From DASWVC01 sp036401335 (GTDB lineage Bacteria > Verrucomicrobiota > Verrucomicrobiia > Chthoniobacterales > JAFAMB01): 41,934 bases of DNA. Shown here in pieces: positions 1-7,974 of this stretch. The first letter of the stretch is position 1. Every line of letters begins with the position of its first letter. A model generated the notes under the pieces. The model was not told where the DNA came from. It made no database searches and saw only the letters and a program-made list of their open reading frames with translations. The position numbers and the translations under genes are program-made. The DNA is taken from positions 1-41,934 of the forward strand of contig DASWVC010000170.1 of the NCBI GenBank assembly GCA_036401335.1, given 5' to 3'.

Positions 1-231
1 AATGATGACCGAGTTGATCAGGCTCGCCACAAACCGCGGGTCTTTAAACACCGTCTGGTAATGTTCCGCCGTGAGTGATTTGGGCATCAAAGCAGTGGAA
101 AACAGTTCCGGACTTGGGCGGAACGAAGACAACATCGCCCAAAAAAAGGGGAACAGGTTGAACACCATGATGACCGCCACCATGAGGTAGAACAACACCC
201 GCAGGATGGCAGATTTGGTTTGGTTGCTCAT
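1..231 (-). CDS. Sugar ABC transporter permease, MalG-like (partial, C-terminus outside window)
   Basis: This is the first 77 codons of a second inner-membrane permease of a carbohydrate ABC importer; the rest runs off the left edge. The reading begins MSNQTKSAILRVLFYLMVAV and continues with one strong membrane segment (about residues 9-34), then a periplasmic stretch with the SSFRPSPELF and LTAEHYQTVF pattern typical of MalG-type permeases. The start codon ATG at 229-231 overlaps the stop of the preceding MalF-like permease (ATGA), which fixes the start and implies translational coupling. The EAA loop that would contact the ATPase lies outside the window. The family call is firm; the substrate is not known. 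Confidence 0.85.
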   Translation of the reverse strand, partial: MSNQTKSAILRVLFYLMVAVIMVFNLFPFFWAMLSSFRPSPELFSTALMPKSLTAEHYQTVFKDPRFVASLINSVII

Positions 232-1115
232 TCGAAGCTCGTCCGGCTGAAACGGGTGTAAATAATGACGAACAGCATGATGAAAAGAAGAATCACGACG
301 GACGTGGCGGAACCGACGCCCGCGTCCAGAAAATCGATCAATTGCTGCCGGTTGTAGATGGCCATAGTCGCCAGGTTGCCTTGGCCGCCGACCATGACAT
401 AAAAGATGTCGAAAACGCGGAGCGCATCCAGCGTCCGGAAAATCAGCGCGACCAGCAACGTCGGTGTGACCAGTGGGAGGGTCAGGGCCCAGAACTGGCG
501 GATCCTGGTGGCGCCGTCGATGGAAGCCGCTTCGTACAGGTCTTTGGGAATCAGTTGAAGGCCGGCGAGCAGAAGCAGGGCCATGAAGGGGGTGGTTTTC
601 CACACGTCCACGGCGACGATCACCGGCAAGGCGGTGGCCGGAGCAGCCAGCCACGCCAGTTTATGGGGAATGACGTGAACCGAGGCGAGCAGGATGTTGG
701 CGACCCCGTAGATGTCGTTGAACATCCACCGCCAGATCTGGGAGGAAACCACCGTGGGAATGGCCCAGGGCACCAGGATCGCGACGCGGAGCAGGGTTCG
801 CCCCTTGAATTTCGCACTCGCCACCATCGCGACCACCAGCCCAAGCACGGCCTCGATGGTGACCGAGAAAAACGTGAACAGCAGCGTTATCCAGACCGCG
901 TGCCAGAAGTCCGGGTCCGAAAAAATGTAAGTGTAATTACCGACGCCGGCAAAGCTCGGCGGGGTCACCCCGTCGAGCTTGTATTTCATGAACGAATAAA
1001 CAACGACCTGGATCAGCGGGTAACCGATTACCAGCAGCACTACGAGCACTGCCGGAGTGATCAGGTACCAGGCCAGGCGCCGCTGCCGATCCTGAAGGTC
1101 AATCTCTTTGGCCAC
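228..1115 (-). CDS. Sugar ABC transporter permease, MalF/UgpA-like
   Basis: Inner-membrane permease of a CUT1-type carbohydrate importer, 295 residues. About six membrane segments are visible, starting near residues 15-37 (WYLITPAVLVVLLVIGYPLI). The cytoplasmic EAA loop that docks the ATPase is clear (EAASIDGATRIRQFW followed by LTLPLVTPTL). The start is a GTG at 1113-1115 just before AKEIDLQDRQRR; no strong Shine-Dalgarno is visible. It lies 27 nt downstream of the binding-protein gene and overlaps the next permease by 4 nt, so the three form an operon. No ATPase gene is in view; it could lie beyond the left edge or be a shared MsmK-type subunit. Confidence 0.92.
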   Translation of the reverse strand: MAKEIDLQDRQRRLAWYLITPAVLVVLLVIGYPLIQVVVYSFMKYKLDGVTPPSFAGVGNYTYIFSDPDFWHAVWITLLFTFFSVTIEAVLGLVVAMVASAKFKGRTLLRVAILVPWAIPTVVSSQIWRWMFNDIYGVANILLASVHVIPHKLAWLAAPATALPVIVAVDVWKTTPFMALLLLAGLQLIPKDLYEAASIDGATRIRQFWALTLPLVTPTLLVALIFRTLDALRVFDIFYVMVGGQGNLATMAIYNRQQLIDFLDAGVGSATSVVILLFIMLFVIIYTRFSRTSFE

Positions 1116-1142
1116 GTCTCGGAGTCCGGTTGACCGGCCGCG

Positions 1143-2441
1143 TTAGCGCACCACCCGCTTCGCCGTACGCTCAATTTGCGCAACCGCATCCTGCGCGGAT
1201 TCACCACCGGACATAACCTTGTTGACGTTTTGAAAGATCGCCGTCGAAACCTGGTTGTAATCTGCGCCGGTCACCGTGGAAGGACGGGCCACCGCGTTTT
1301 CGAGGACGACCAGGACGTCACCAAACCATTTGTTTTTCGCGAGGACATCCGCATCCTTGTAAAGATCAGGCCGGGTCGGAAATTGGGAAAGCTCCGTCGC
1401 ACGCTGTTTCTGCACGTCTTTCGAGCAGAGAAAGCGCACCAGGTCTGCAGCCACCTCGGGATTCTTCGAATACTTCGAAACCATCAACTGCCAGCCGCCC
1501 AGGCAGGCGGCATTCTTGCCATCCTCCCCGCCTTTCGGGAGGACCGAGACGGCAAATTTCCCTGCAATGGCGCTTTTCGGATCATCCCCCAGCGCGTACG
1601 CGTAAGGCCAGTTGCGCATAAAGGCGGCGTTACCGGCCTGCCACAGGTTGCGAGCTTCCTCCTCGCCATAAGTCGTCACCCCTTGAGGCGAAATGGTTCC
1701 GACCCAGCTTTTGGCCATCTCCAGGGCTTTAACCGCTTTCGGGTTGTTGATCGTCACCTTCTTGTCCGCATCAACCACCAGGCCGCCCCCGTAACTGTAG
1801 ATCCATTCAATGGCGTTGCACGTCACGCTTTCACTGGCTTTGCCTTCAAACACGAAACCCTGAAAGTCCGGTTTGCCGGCCTGACGCTCGCCGTCCTGGA
1901 TTTTCTTGGCCATCTCCGTGAGCTCTTCCCAAGTCTTCGGCGGCTCCTTGAACCCGTATTTCTGGAGCAGGTCAGTACGGTAATAAAGCAGGCCGGCATC
2001 CGTAAAGAAGGGCATGGCGACAAGCTGGCCTTTGACCGTGTTGTTCTGGATGATGCGCGGGAAATTCTGGTTAATCTCGTCTTCCTTGAAATATTTTTTC
2101 AAATCGACGGAATGGGGAGCGGCAATGCCCGGCCAGATCACGTCAATCATGTAGGCGTCAACATCCCCGCTCTTGGCCGCCCAGTACTGCTGGAACTGCT
2201 GCAGCGTGGCTGAGGCGTCGTTGGGCCGGCTGATGTACTCGACCTTGTTGCCGGTTTTTTGCGCCCACTCCTCAGCGCGCGCTTTGGTCCACCGGCCGCC
2301 TTCACCCACGTCGGAGTCGCCGGCAAAGCGGATCGTGACCCCGGCGGCAAAGACGCCGACGGAAGACAGGCCGAGCAGCACGATGGCGGCCGACCAGGAA
2401 AGGGTACGGGTAACGAACGAGGAATAAGGTAATGCTCTCAT
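1143..2441 (-). CDS. Sugar ABC transporter substrate-binding protein
   Basis: Periplasmic solute-binding protein, 432 residues, of the carbohydrate family (SBP_bac_1 type; similar in style to trehalose/maltose binders such as ThuE/LpqY). An N-terminal signal peptide is visible (positive MRALPYSSFVTR, hydrophobic core to about residue 30, likely cleavage after VFAAG). Typical family stretches follow: AMPFFTDAGLLYYRTDLLQKYG, PKTWEELTEMAKKI, and FMRNWPYAYAL before the C-lobe. It is the first gene of the ABC operon and is followed at 27 nt by the MalF-like permease. The ligand is not predictable from sequence alone; an alpha-glucoside or similar sugar is an inference. Confidence 0.92.
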   Translation of the reverse strand: MRALPYSSFVTRTLSWSAAIVLLGLSSVGVFAAGVTIRFAGDSDVGEGGRWTKARAEEWAQKTGNKVEYISRPNDASATLQQFQQYWAAKSGDVDAYMIDVIWPGIAAPHSVDLKKYFKEDEINQNFPRIIQNNTVKGQLVAMPFFTDAGLLYYRTDLLQKYGFKEPPKTWEELTEMAKKIQDGERQAGKPDFQGFVFEGKASESVTCNAIEWIYSYGGGLVVDADKKVTINNPKAVKALEMAKSWVGTISPQGVTTYGEEEARNLWQAGNAAFMRNWPYAYALGDDPKSAIAGKFAVSVLPKGGEDGKNAACLGGWQLMVSKYSKNPEVAADLVRFLCSKDVQKQRATELSQFPTRPDLYKDADVLAKNKWFGDVLVVLENAVARPSTVTGADYNQVSTAIFQNVNKVMSGGESAQDAVAQIERTAKRVVR

Positions 2442-2588
2442 GAGGGGGGGGTGAGCTAACGCGGACAGTTCGTGCGAGTAAACAAGCGCCGCTCAGGGGT
2501 GTCAAGCTCCCGATTGGTTGATTACGAATAACCGGATGGACCGCCTGGCAAAAGGCAGGAAGACGAAACCGGTGCCCCCTTTCAGCCG

Positions 2589-4091
2589 CTAACTGAGCTG
2601 CGCTGGCGTCGGTTGAACGGCTGTGCGGGTGTCGCGAACAATCAGTGAGCAAAGGGAGGTTCCGACCAGGTTTGCCGCCAGTGCCAGCAATCCAATGTAA
2701 ACCGACCACGTTTGGCCGGCCACCTGCAAACCATAAATCGGCTTCATTTGCGCAAGGACGGCCAGGGCCGTACCGACGACCATTCCCAGCGCCCATCCGC
2801 TCGTCAAGCTGATCCAATGGCAGCGGCGGCGCGAAAGGCCAAGGACGACGCCTGGCAAAATCTGGAGGATGAACACACCCCCGAGCAGTTGCAGGTCGAT
2901 GGCGAACTGCGGCGTTAAAAACAGGATGAAGCCGAGCGCCCCGAGTTTGACCACGAGGGAGGTCAGTTTTGCCACCTTGGCCTCCTGGGCCGGGCTCATG
3001 CGGGGATTTACAAAGGGGCGCCAGACGTTGCGGGTAAAAAGGTTCGCGGCCCCGATCGACATGATGGCGGCAGGCACCAACGCCCCGATCGCGATGGCCG
3101 CGAAGCTGAAGCCGACAAACCAGGATGGAAAAATCCTGAGGAAGAGCATCGGCACTACCTCGGTGTTATGGGCCACCTTGACGCCGGCCGCCAACGCCAT
3201 GTAGCCAAGCAGCGCGATCAGGCCGAGCAGGATGGTGTAGGCTGGCAGAAGCATGGCGTTCTTGCGGATGCTGTCGGCGCTGGACGAACTCAGCACGCCC
3301 GTCATGGTGTGCGGGTACATGAAACCGGCCAGGGCCGAGCCGAGCGCCAGGGTGGCGAACGGCAGCAACTGACCGGGTTTCAGGGTGATGCCGGTCGCCC
3401 CTCCTTTGGCCTGGAAAACGTGGTCGGCGGCGGCGAAAACCGCTGCATAACCGTGAAGTTGCAGGGGTATGACCGTGACTGCCGCAATCACGACGATGTA
3501 GATCATGATGTCCTTCACAAACGCGATCATGGCCGGCGCCCGGAGGCCGCTGCTGTAGGTGTAAAGGGCGAGGATGATGAACGCGATCACCAGGGGCAGG
3601 TCGCCTTGGGAGAACCCGAGCGCGGCGATCACAACCTGCATCCCGACGAGTTGCAAAGCGATGTAGGGCATCGTGGCGAGCAGGGCCGTCAGCGCAACGG
3701 CCAAGGCATACCAGCGGCTGCCGAAACGGCCCTCCATGAAATCGGCCGCGGTGACGTAGTTGTGCTGGCGGCAGACACTCCAGAGCCGCGGCATCAAGGT
3801 AAAGACGATCGGGTAAACCAGGATCGTGTACGGAAGGGCAAAAAACCCGTAGGCACCGACTGCATACACCAGGGCCGGCACCGCGATCACCGTGTACGCG
3901 GTGTAAAAGTCGCCGCCGACCAGGAACCACGTAACCAGGGTGCCAAAACGACGGCCGCCCAGGCCCCACTCATGGAGCAGATCCAAGTCGCCGGCTTTCC
4001 AGCGGGCAGCCACAAAGCCAAGCACGGTCACCAGCAGAAAGAAAAAAACGAAGACGCTGGTCGCCACCCAGTCAACCCCGGTTCCGTTCAC
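2589..4091 (-). CDS. SSS-family sodium:solute symporter, monocarboxylate (MctP) type
   Basis: Inner-membrane sodium-coupled symporter of the SSS family, 500 residues from the chosen start. Roughly 13 membrane segments are visible, with family-typical stretches GGRRFGTLVTWFLVGGDFYTAYT and the NYVTAADFMEGRFGS region. The start chosen is the GTG at 4089-4091 (VNGTGVDW), which overlaps the stop of the DUF3311 gene (GTGA) and has a strong GGAGGG Shine-Dalgarno at 4096-4101; the frame stays open 17 codons further upstream. Pairing with an upstream DUF3311 gene is the arrangement known for MctP-like monocarboxylate transporters (lactate, pyruvate, propionate), so uptake of small organic acids is the likely role. 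Confidence 0.88.
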   Translation of the reverse strand: MNGTGVDWVATSVFVFFFLLVTVLGFVAARWKAGDLDLLHEWGLGGRRFGTLVTWFLVGGDFYTAYTVIAVPALVYAVGAYGFFALPYTILVYPIVFTLMPRLWSVCRQHNYVTAADFMEGRFGSRWYALAVALTALLATMPYIALQLVGMQVVIAALGFSQGDLPLVIAFIILALYTYSSGLRAPAMIAFVKDIMIYIVVIAAVTVIPLQLHGYAAVFAAADHVFQAKGGATGITLKPGQLLPFATLALGSALAGFMYPHTMTGVLSSSSADSIRKNAMLLPAYTILLGLIALLGYMALAAGVKVAHNTEVVPMLFLRIFPSWFVGFSFAAIAIGALVPAAIMSIGAANLFTRNVWRPFVNPRMSPAQEAKVAKLTSLVVKLGALGFILFLTPQFAIDLQLLGGVFILQILPGVVLGLSRRRCHWISLTSGWALGMVVGTALAVLAQMKPIYGLQVAGQTWSVYIGLLALAANLVGTSLCSLIVRDTRTAVQPTPAQLS

Positions 4092-4315
4092 TTTACCCTC
4101 CGGTAGACGAGGTAAATCAGCCCGGAGGTTAGCGGCACCCACGCAAATTGGTACCAGTAAAAAAACGGGAACCCGAAAAACGCCGGTTCTCTGAAATTAT
4201 AGAACGGGACCCACAACAGGCCGAGGAAGGGCAACAGTAACCCCCACGCCCAAGCGCCGGGGGAGGAAGGTCTCGGGGTGTCGGTTTGGGGGGTTGACGG
4301 GGGGGAGGAAGGCAT
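4088..4315 (-). CDS. DUF3311 small membrane protein, symporter partner
   Basis: Small membrane protein of 75 residues. After a Pro/Ser/Thr-rich N-terminus it has two membrane segments (about 24-40 and 46-69) with the family-like stretch LLPFLGLLWVPFYNFREPAFFGFPFFYWYQFAWVPL, ending in a basic tail (YRRVK). DUF3311 proteins are regularly encoded immediately before SSS symporters of the MctP type, and here the stop codon overlaps the symporter start (GTGA). The proposed role as an accessory subunit is inferred from this conserved pairing; no biochemical function is known to me. Confidence 0.85.
   Translation of the reverse strand: MPSSPPSTPQTDTPRPSSPGAWAWGLLLPFLGLLWVPFYNFREPAFFGFPFFYWYQFAWVPLTSGLIYLVYRRVK
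4096..4101 (-). promoter_or_regulatory. Shine-Dalgarno deciding the symporter start
   Basis: GGAGGG on the minus strand, followed by TAAA and the GTG start codon at 4089-4091. It lies inside the last codons of the DUF3311 gene and supports the GTG rather than an upstream start for the symporter. Confidence 0.75.
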
Positions 4316-4505
4316 CCGGGAGGGCGAAATTATGTTAGATGGAACGCATCAGGATGCGCTATGAAGGATTCGGGCGCACGAATCAAGCTGGATTGCAGGC
4401 CGGCCGGAGCGCGCGGACGATTTGGCCGCACGGCACTGCTCCCGTTACCCTGCTTCCTTCCCGGTTGTGGCGTTGACCACCCTGTTGTTGATTGCCGGGA
4501 TCGCC

Positions 4506-5825
4506 ATGCGTGTCCTTGTCATTGACGACGAAAAGAACATCCGCCGGACGATGGCCCTGGCGCTGGATTCAATGGGCCACGACGTTGTCACGGTCTCGGA
4601 TCGGGCGGCGGCCCTGGAGACGTTGCGGGCGTCTCCGTTCCCGGTGATTTTCCTGGACCTTAAGCTCGGCCAGGAAAATGGGTTGAAGGTGCTGCAAGAG
4701 GTCCGTGAACTTGCGCCGGCCGCCGCCATCGTGATGGTCACTGCGTACGCTTCCATCGAAACGGCGGTGGAAGCGATGCGCCAGGGGGCCTTTGATTACC
4801 TTCCCAAGCCGTGCACCCCCGAACAGATCCGCCAATTGCTGACGCGGATCGTGCGCACCCAGCAGCTTGAAAGCCGCGTACAGGAACTGGAGACGCGCCT
4901 GCGTTCCGAAGCTCCGGAAATCGAGTTGGCGTCGGAGACACCCGTTGTGCAACGGACGTTGGAGCTGGCCACCCGTGCCGCGGCGAGCGAAGCCACCGTC
5001 CTGTTGCTGGGGGAAAGCGGCACCGGAAAAAGTGTGCTCGCTCGCGCCATGCACGAGCGCAGCGCCCGACGCGAATCGGCCTTCGTGACGGTGAGTTGCC
5101 CGAGCCTGTCTCGTGAACTGCTGGAAAGCGAGCTCTTCGGCCATGTGAAAGGCTCGTTTACCGGCGCACACCACGACACTCCCGGCAAGGTGGCGGTAGC
5201 GCAGGGAGGCACCCTCTTCCTGGATGAAATCGGCGACCTTCCGTTGGAAGTGCAGGCCAAATTGTTGCGGCTCCTCCAGGAAAGGGAGTACGAACGCGTT
5301 GGCGATCCCCGTTCACAAAAGGCCGATGTCCGGGTGATTGCCGCCACGAACCGCGACCTGGTCAAGGCTGTAGGGGACGGCCATTTCCGGGAGGACCTTT
5401 ACTATCGGCTCAACGTGATCAGCCTCACGCTTCCACCCTTGCGGGAACGCTTGGTGGATTTACCGCGTCTGGCTCAGAAACACCTGGCCTTTTTCGTTCG
5501 CCAAAGCGGGAAGCGGATCACCGGATTTACACCCGCCGCACTCGCGCTCATGCAGGCTTACGCGTGGCCGGGAAATCTGCGCGAGCTGCGCAACGTCATT
5601 GAGCGGGCCGTCATCCTGGGGGACGAGGGGTTTATCCAAGTGCAGGACCTTGCCGTGGTGCCCGGGCAGGATGCGTCCGTGCGGATCGGGGCCCGGGTGC
5701 CGTTGGAGGTCGTTGAAGATGAGCACATCCGGCAGGTGCTCGCCCAGTGCCGGACCGTGGATGAGGCGGCGCAAGTGTTAAAGATCGATCCGGCGACGCT
5801 GTACCGAAGAAAAAAAAGGTTGTGA
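4506..5825 (+). CDS. Sigma-54-dependent response regulator, AlgB/NtrC-like
   Basis: Bacterial enhancer-binding protein, 439 residues. Receiver domain (about 1-120) with acidic pocket DD at 7-8, phospho-acceptor D51 (FLDLKLG) and the LPKP lysine. AAA+ domain (about 140-375) with Walker A GESGTGKS, a GSFTGA version of the sigma-54-contacting GAFTGA loop, Walker B LFLDEIGD and arginine-rich sensor regions. C-terminal Fis-type helix-turn-helix (VDEAAQVLKIDPATLYRRKK). The start chosen is the ATG before RVLVIDDEKN; the frame extends upstream but with no domain. The HDTPGKVAVAQGGTLFLDE region and HTH resemble AlgB. It lies upstream of a KinB-like kinase and a -24/-12 promoter, so it probably activates that operon. 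Confidence 0.93.
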   Translation: MRVLVIDDEKNIRRTMALALDSMGHDVVTVSDRAAALETLRASPFPVIFLDLKLGQENGLKVLQEVRELAPAAAIVMVTAYASIETAVEAMRQGAFDYLPKPCTPEQIRQLLTRIVRTQQLESRVQELETRLRSEAPEIELASETPVVQRTLELATRAAASEATVLLLGESGTGKSVLARAMHERSARRESAFVTVSCPSLSRELLESELFGHVKGSFTGAHHDTPGKVAVAQGGTLFLDEIGDLPLEVQAKLLRLLQEREYERVGDPRSQKADVRVIAATNRDLVKAVGDGHFREDLYYRLNVISLTLPPLRERLVDLPRLAQKHLAFFVRQSGKRITGFTPAALALMQAYAWPGNLRELRNVIERAVILGDEGFIQVQDLAVVPGQDASVRIGARVPLEVVEDEHIRQVLAQCRTVDEAAQVLKIDPATLYRRKKRL

Positions 5826-5855
5826 ACGGCACGGGCCGCTCGCGGCGGCCCGGCC

Positions 5856-5882
5856 GGTAGGGCCGGCAGTCCCTTGCCGGCC
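5856..5882. repeat. Dispersed palindromic repeat module (copy 1)
   Basis: A 27-nt imperfect palindrome, beginning GGTAGGGCCGGCAGTCCCTT, in the 349-nt space between the AlgB-like gene and the sensor kinase. Related versions occur at 14521-14547, 14718-14744 (reverse), 19384-19408, 19853-19875 and 34075-34101 (reverse). The shared core is GGTAGGGC, a variable GC arm, AGTCCCT, then the complementary arm. No run of T follows, so it is not an obvious terminator. The rest of this intergenic space, apart from the -24/-12 promoter near its right end, shows only short GC-rich dyads. Confidence 0.55.
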
Positions 5883-6124
5883 AGGGGGTGAGGCGTAGCG
5901 ACCATCCTGAGGGGCTTGAGGCGGTCGCGTGAGGACAAGCGACCCTGCCAAAGGCGGGGGGCGTAACCCCCACGTTCGTCCACGCCGACACGGTCGGCGG
6001 GCTCGTGAATTGCGACCCAGTGGGCGACGTACAGTCGCAAAAAGCGAGTGCGCTGCACGCTACGCTTGGCTGTCGATTGGCGTAAGTGCTTGTCGGTGTC
6101 GAACTTATTCCTTTGTGGAGCTTG

Positions 6125-6140
6125 TGGCATGCCGATTGCA
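6125..6140 (+). promoter_or_regulatory. Sigma-54 (-24/-12) promoter for the sensor kinase-kdp operon
   Basis: TGGCATGCCGATTGCA matches the sigma-54 consensus TGGCAC-N5-TTGCA at all positions but one, with exact spacing between the GG and GC elements. Transcription would begin near 6151, about 24 nt before the kinase start at 6175. A gene for a sigma-54 activator lies directly upstream. This promoter also argues against the much earlier in-frame starts of the kinase. A short dyad GTGC-GCT-GCAC at 6048-6058 could be an activator site, but that is weak. Confidence 0.7.
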
Positions 6141-6174
6141 TATCCTCATTCCACACATGCGAGGACGCACTTCG

Positions 6175-7974
6175 ATGAAACGGCAGATCCTGATCGGTTT
6201 ACTACCCATCCTGTGCCTCTTTGCCGGCGTTGGGTTGTACGCCATCGTGCTGTTCAGAGACCTGGGCGGCAAGATCGACGTCATTCTCAAAGAGAATTAC
6301 CGCAGCGTTCTCGCCGGGGAAGCCATGAAAGAGGGGTTGGCCAGGATGGATTCGGCGGTGTTCCTGGCCCTTGCGGGAGCCGATGCTGCCCGCGACGAAG
6401 TCTTCCAACGAGGCAAGTCAGGTTACGCCGACGGCCTTGACCAAGAGAGGGCTAATGTAACCCTTTCGGGGGAACGCGAGTTAGCCGACCGGGCTGGCGA
6501 GCTTTTTCAACGCTACGTCGCAACGGCCAGCCGCCAGTTTTCCACGCCTGACCCGGCCGAGAAAAACCGCCTCTACCTTGGCAGCCTGGTGCCGCTGAGC
6601 CGGGACATCCGGGACACATTGCAGGAGATCATCCGCATCAACCAGCAGAACATGACGCAGGCTGATCGTGACGCGCGGACCAAGAGCAAGGATTCAATCC
6701 GGTACATCGCGGTCGCGGTGGGGGCGGGGATTATTGCCTCCATCCTGCTGGCGCTGCGTTTGCAGGCAACGACCCTGAAACCGATCCGGGCGCTGACGGG
6801 GGTGGCCCGGGACCTTGGCGAGGGCAACCTCGATCAAGTGGTGCCGGTGCAGTCCCGGGACGAGATCGGAGAACTGGCCGTGGCGTTCAACCGGATGGCC
6901 GCGAAGCTGCGGGCCTACCGGCAAGTGACCTCCGACCAGATCCTGCAGGCCCGCCAAATGACGGAGTTGACGCTGTCGGCGTTCCCGGACCCGATCTTCG
7001 CCTATTCGTTGAGCCAGAGCGTAAATTTCAGTAATCCGGCGGGTGAAAAGCTGCTTCCTCGGCTGGGTGGCCGCTTGCCGGACGAGATCCTTGCCGAAAT
7101 GGACCGGGTTCTCAAAGGCGGAGGCGACTACCTGCCTTCAAGCTTCCAGCATGCCATCGCCTTTCGGGTCGACGACCGGGAAATGTTTCTGCTGCCCAAA
7201 GTTGTTGGCATTCGTGACGAAACGGGAGGCGTTACCGGAGCCGTGGTCGTGCTGCAGGACGTAACCCGTTTCCGGTTAATGGACGACGTGAAAACCAACC
7301 TGGTATCGACGGTTAGCCACGAGCTGAAAACGCCGCTGACCAGCATCCGCATGGGGTTGCACCTTCTTTTGGAGGAAAGCGTCGGCCCGTTGCAACCGAA
7401 GCAACTTGAGCTCGTGCTTGCGGCACGGGAAGATTCTGAACGCCTGCTCCGGTTGATCAATGACCTGCTTGACCTTGCCCGGTTGGAGGCAGGTGACACC
7501 CGGCGCGCCGTCGAACGAACCGCACCGCAAACCCTGGTCAACGCGGCCGTCGACGACCTGACTCCGCTTGCCGCCATGTACGGCTGCCGGCTGCAGAAGC
7601 GGGTAGCCCCCGGTCTGCCGCAGGTGAATGTTGACCTAAAACAAATTCCCCAAGTGTTCTCCAACCTGATCTCGAACGCGGCCAAGCACTCAACAACCGG
7701 CGATAAAGTGCTGGTCGAGGCGGCGCCGGCGGGCGATCGCGTCCGGTTTTCCGTTACCGATCAAGGCCCAGGCATCCCTAAAGAATACCAGGAGCGGATC
7801 TTTGACCGTTTCTACCAGGTGCCGGGCGGGGAACGCGCCGGCGTCGGTTTGGGCTTGGCCATCGCCCGGGAGATTGTGCGTGCGCACGGAGGCGAACTCT
7901 CCGTAGAAAGCGTTCCCGGGCAATACACCCGCTTTTATTTCGACCTCCCCGCCGTGGAAGGACCGTTGGTATGA
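6175..7974 (+). CDS. KinB-like sensor histidine kinase (HAMP-PAS-HisKA-HATPase)
   Basis: Inner-membrane sensor kinase, 599 residues. TM1 about 5-27; periplasmic four-helix-type region 28-174 with an MKEGLARMDSAVFLALAG stretch reminiscent of KinB; TM2 about 175-197; HAMP to about 250; PAS about 258-365; HisKA with phospho-acceptor H382 (VSHELKTPLTS); HATPase with N box (FSNLISNAAKH), G1 (DQGPGIP) and G2 (GVGLGLAI). The ATG at 6175 is chosen because a -24/-12 promoter sits at 6125-6140; the frame is open back to 5929 but without domain content. It overlaps the next gene by 4 nt. Probable partners are the AlgB-like regulator upstream and the receiver-TPR protein downstream. Confidence 0.92.
   Translation: MKRQILIGLLPILCLFAGVGLYAIVLFRDLGGKIDVILKENYRSVLAGEAMKEGLARMDSAVFLALAGADAARDEVFQRGKSGYADGLDQERANVTLSGERELADRAGELFQRYVATASRQFSTPDPAEKNRLYLGSLVPLSRDIRDTLQEIIRINQQNMTQADRDARTKSKDSIRYIAVAVGAGIIASILLALRLQATTLKPIRALTGVARDLGEGNLDQVVPVQSRDEIGELAVAFNRMAAKLRAYRQVTSDQILQARQMTELTLSAFPDPIFAYSLSQSVNFSNPAGEKLLPRLGGRLPDEILAEMDRVLKGGGDYLPSSFQHAIAFRVDDREMFLLPKVVGIRDETGGVTGAVVVLQDVTRFRLMDDVKTNLVSTVSHELKTPLTSIRMGLHLLLEESVGPLQPKQLELVLAAREDSERLLRLINDLLDLARLEAGDTRRAVERTAPQTLVNAAVDDLTPLAAMYGCRLQKRVAPGLPQVNVDLKQIPQVFSNLISNAAKHSTTGDKVLVEAAPAGDRVRFSVTDQGPGIPKEYQERIFDRFYQVPGGERAGVGLGLAIAREIVRAHGGELSVESVPGQYTRFYFDLPAVEGPLV

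Noticed and set aside
342..1133. 263-codon plus-strand open frame over the ABC permease
   Set aside because: It is antisense to a clear MalF-like permease, is rich in Arg/Gln/Asp/His as expected from the reverse of membrane codons, and has no domain.
2302..2817. 171-codon minus-strand frame between symporter and binding protein
   Set aside because: It overlaps both genes in another frame and has no domain.
3243..3258. Sigma-54-like match TGGCAGAAGCATGGCG
   Set aside because: It lies inside the symporter coding sequence and points away from any gene start; probably chance in GC-rich DNA.
3166..3969. 267-codon minus-strand frame within the symporter
   Set aside because: It is an alternative frame of the SSS symporter with shadow composition.
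5929..6174. Longer N-terminus for the KinB-like kinase
   Set aside because: The extra 82 codons have no homology, precede the membrane segment, and include the sigma-54 promoter match and repeat-like sequence.
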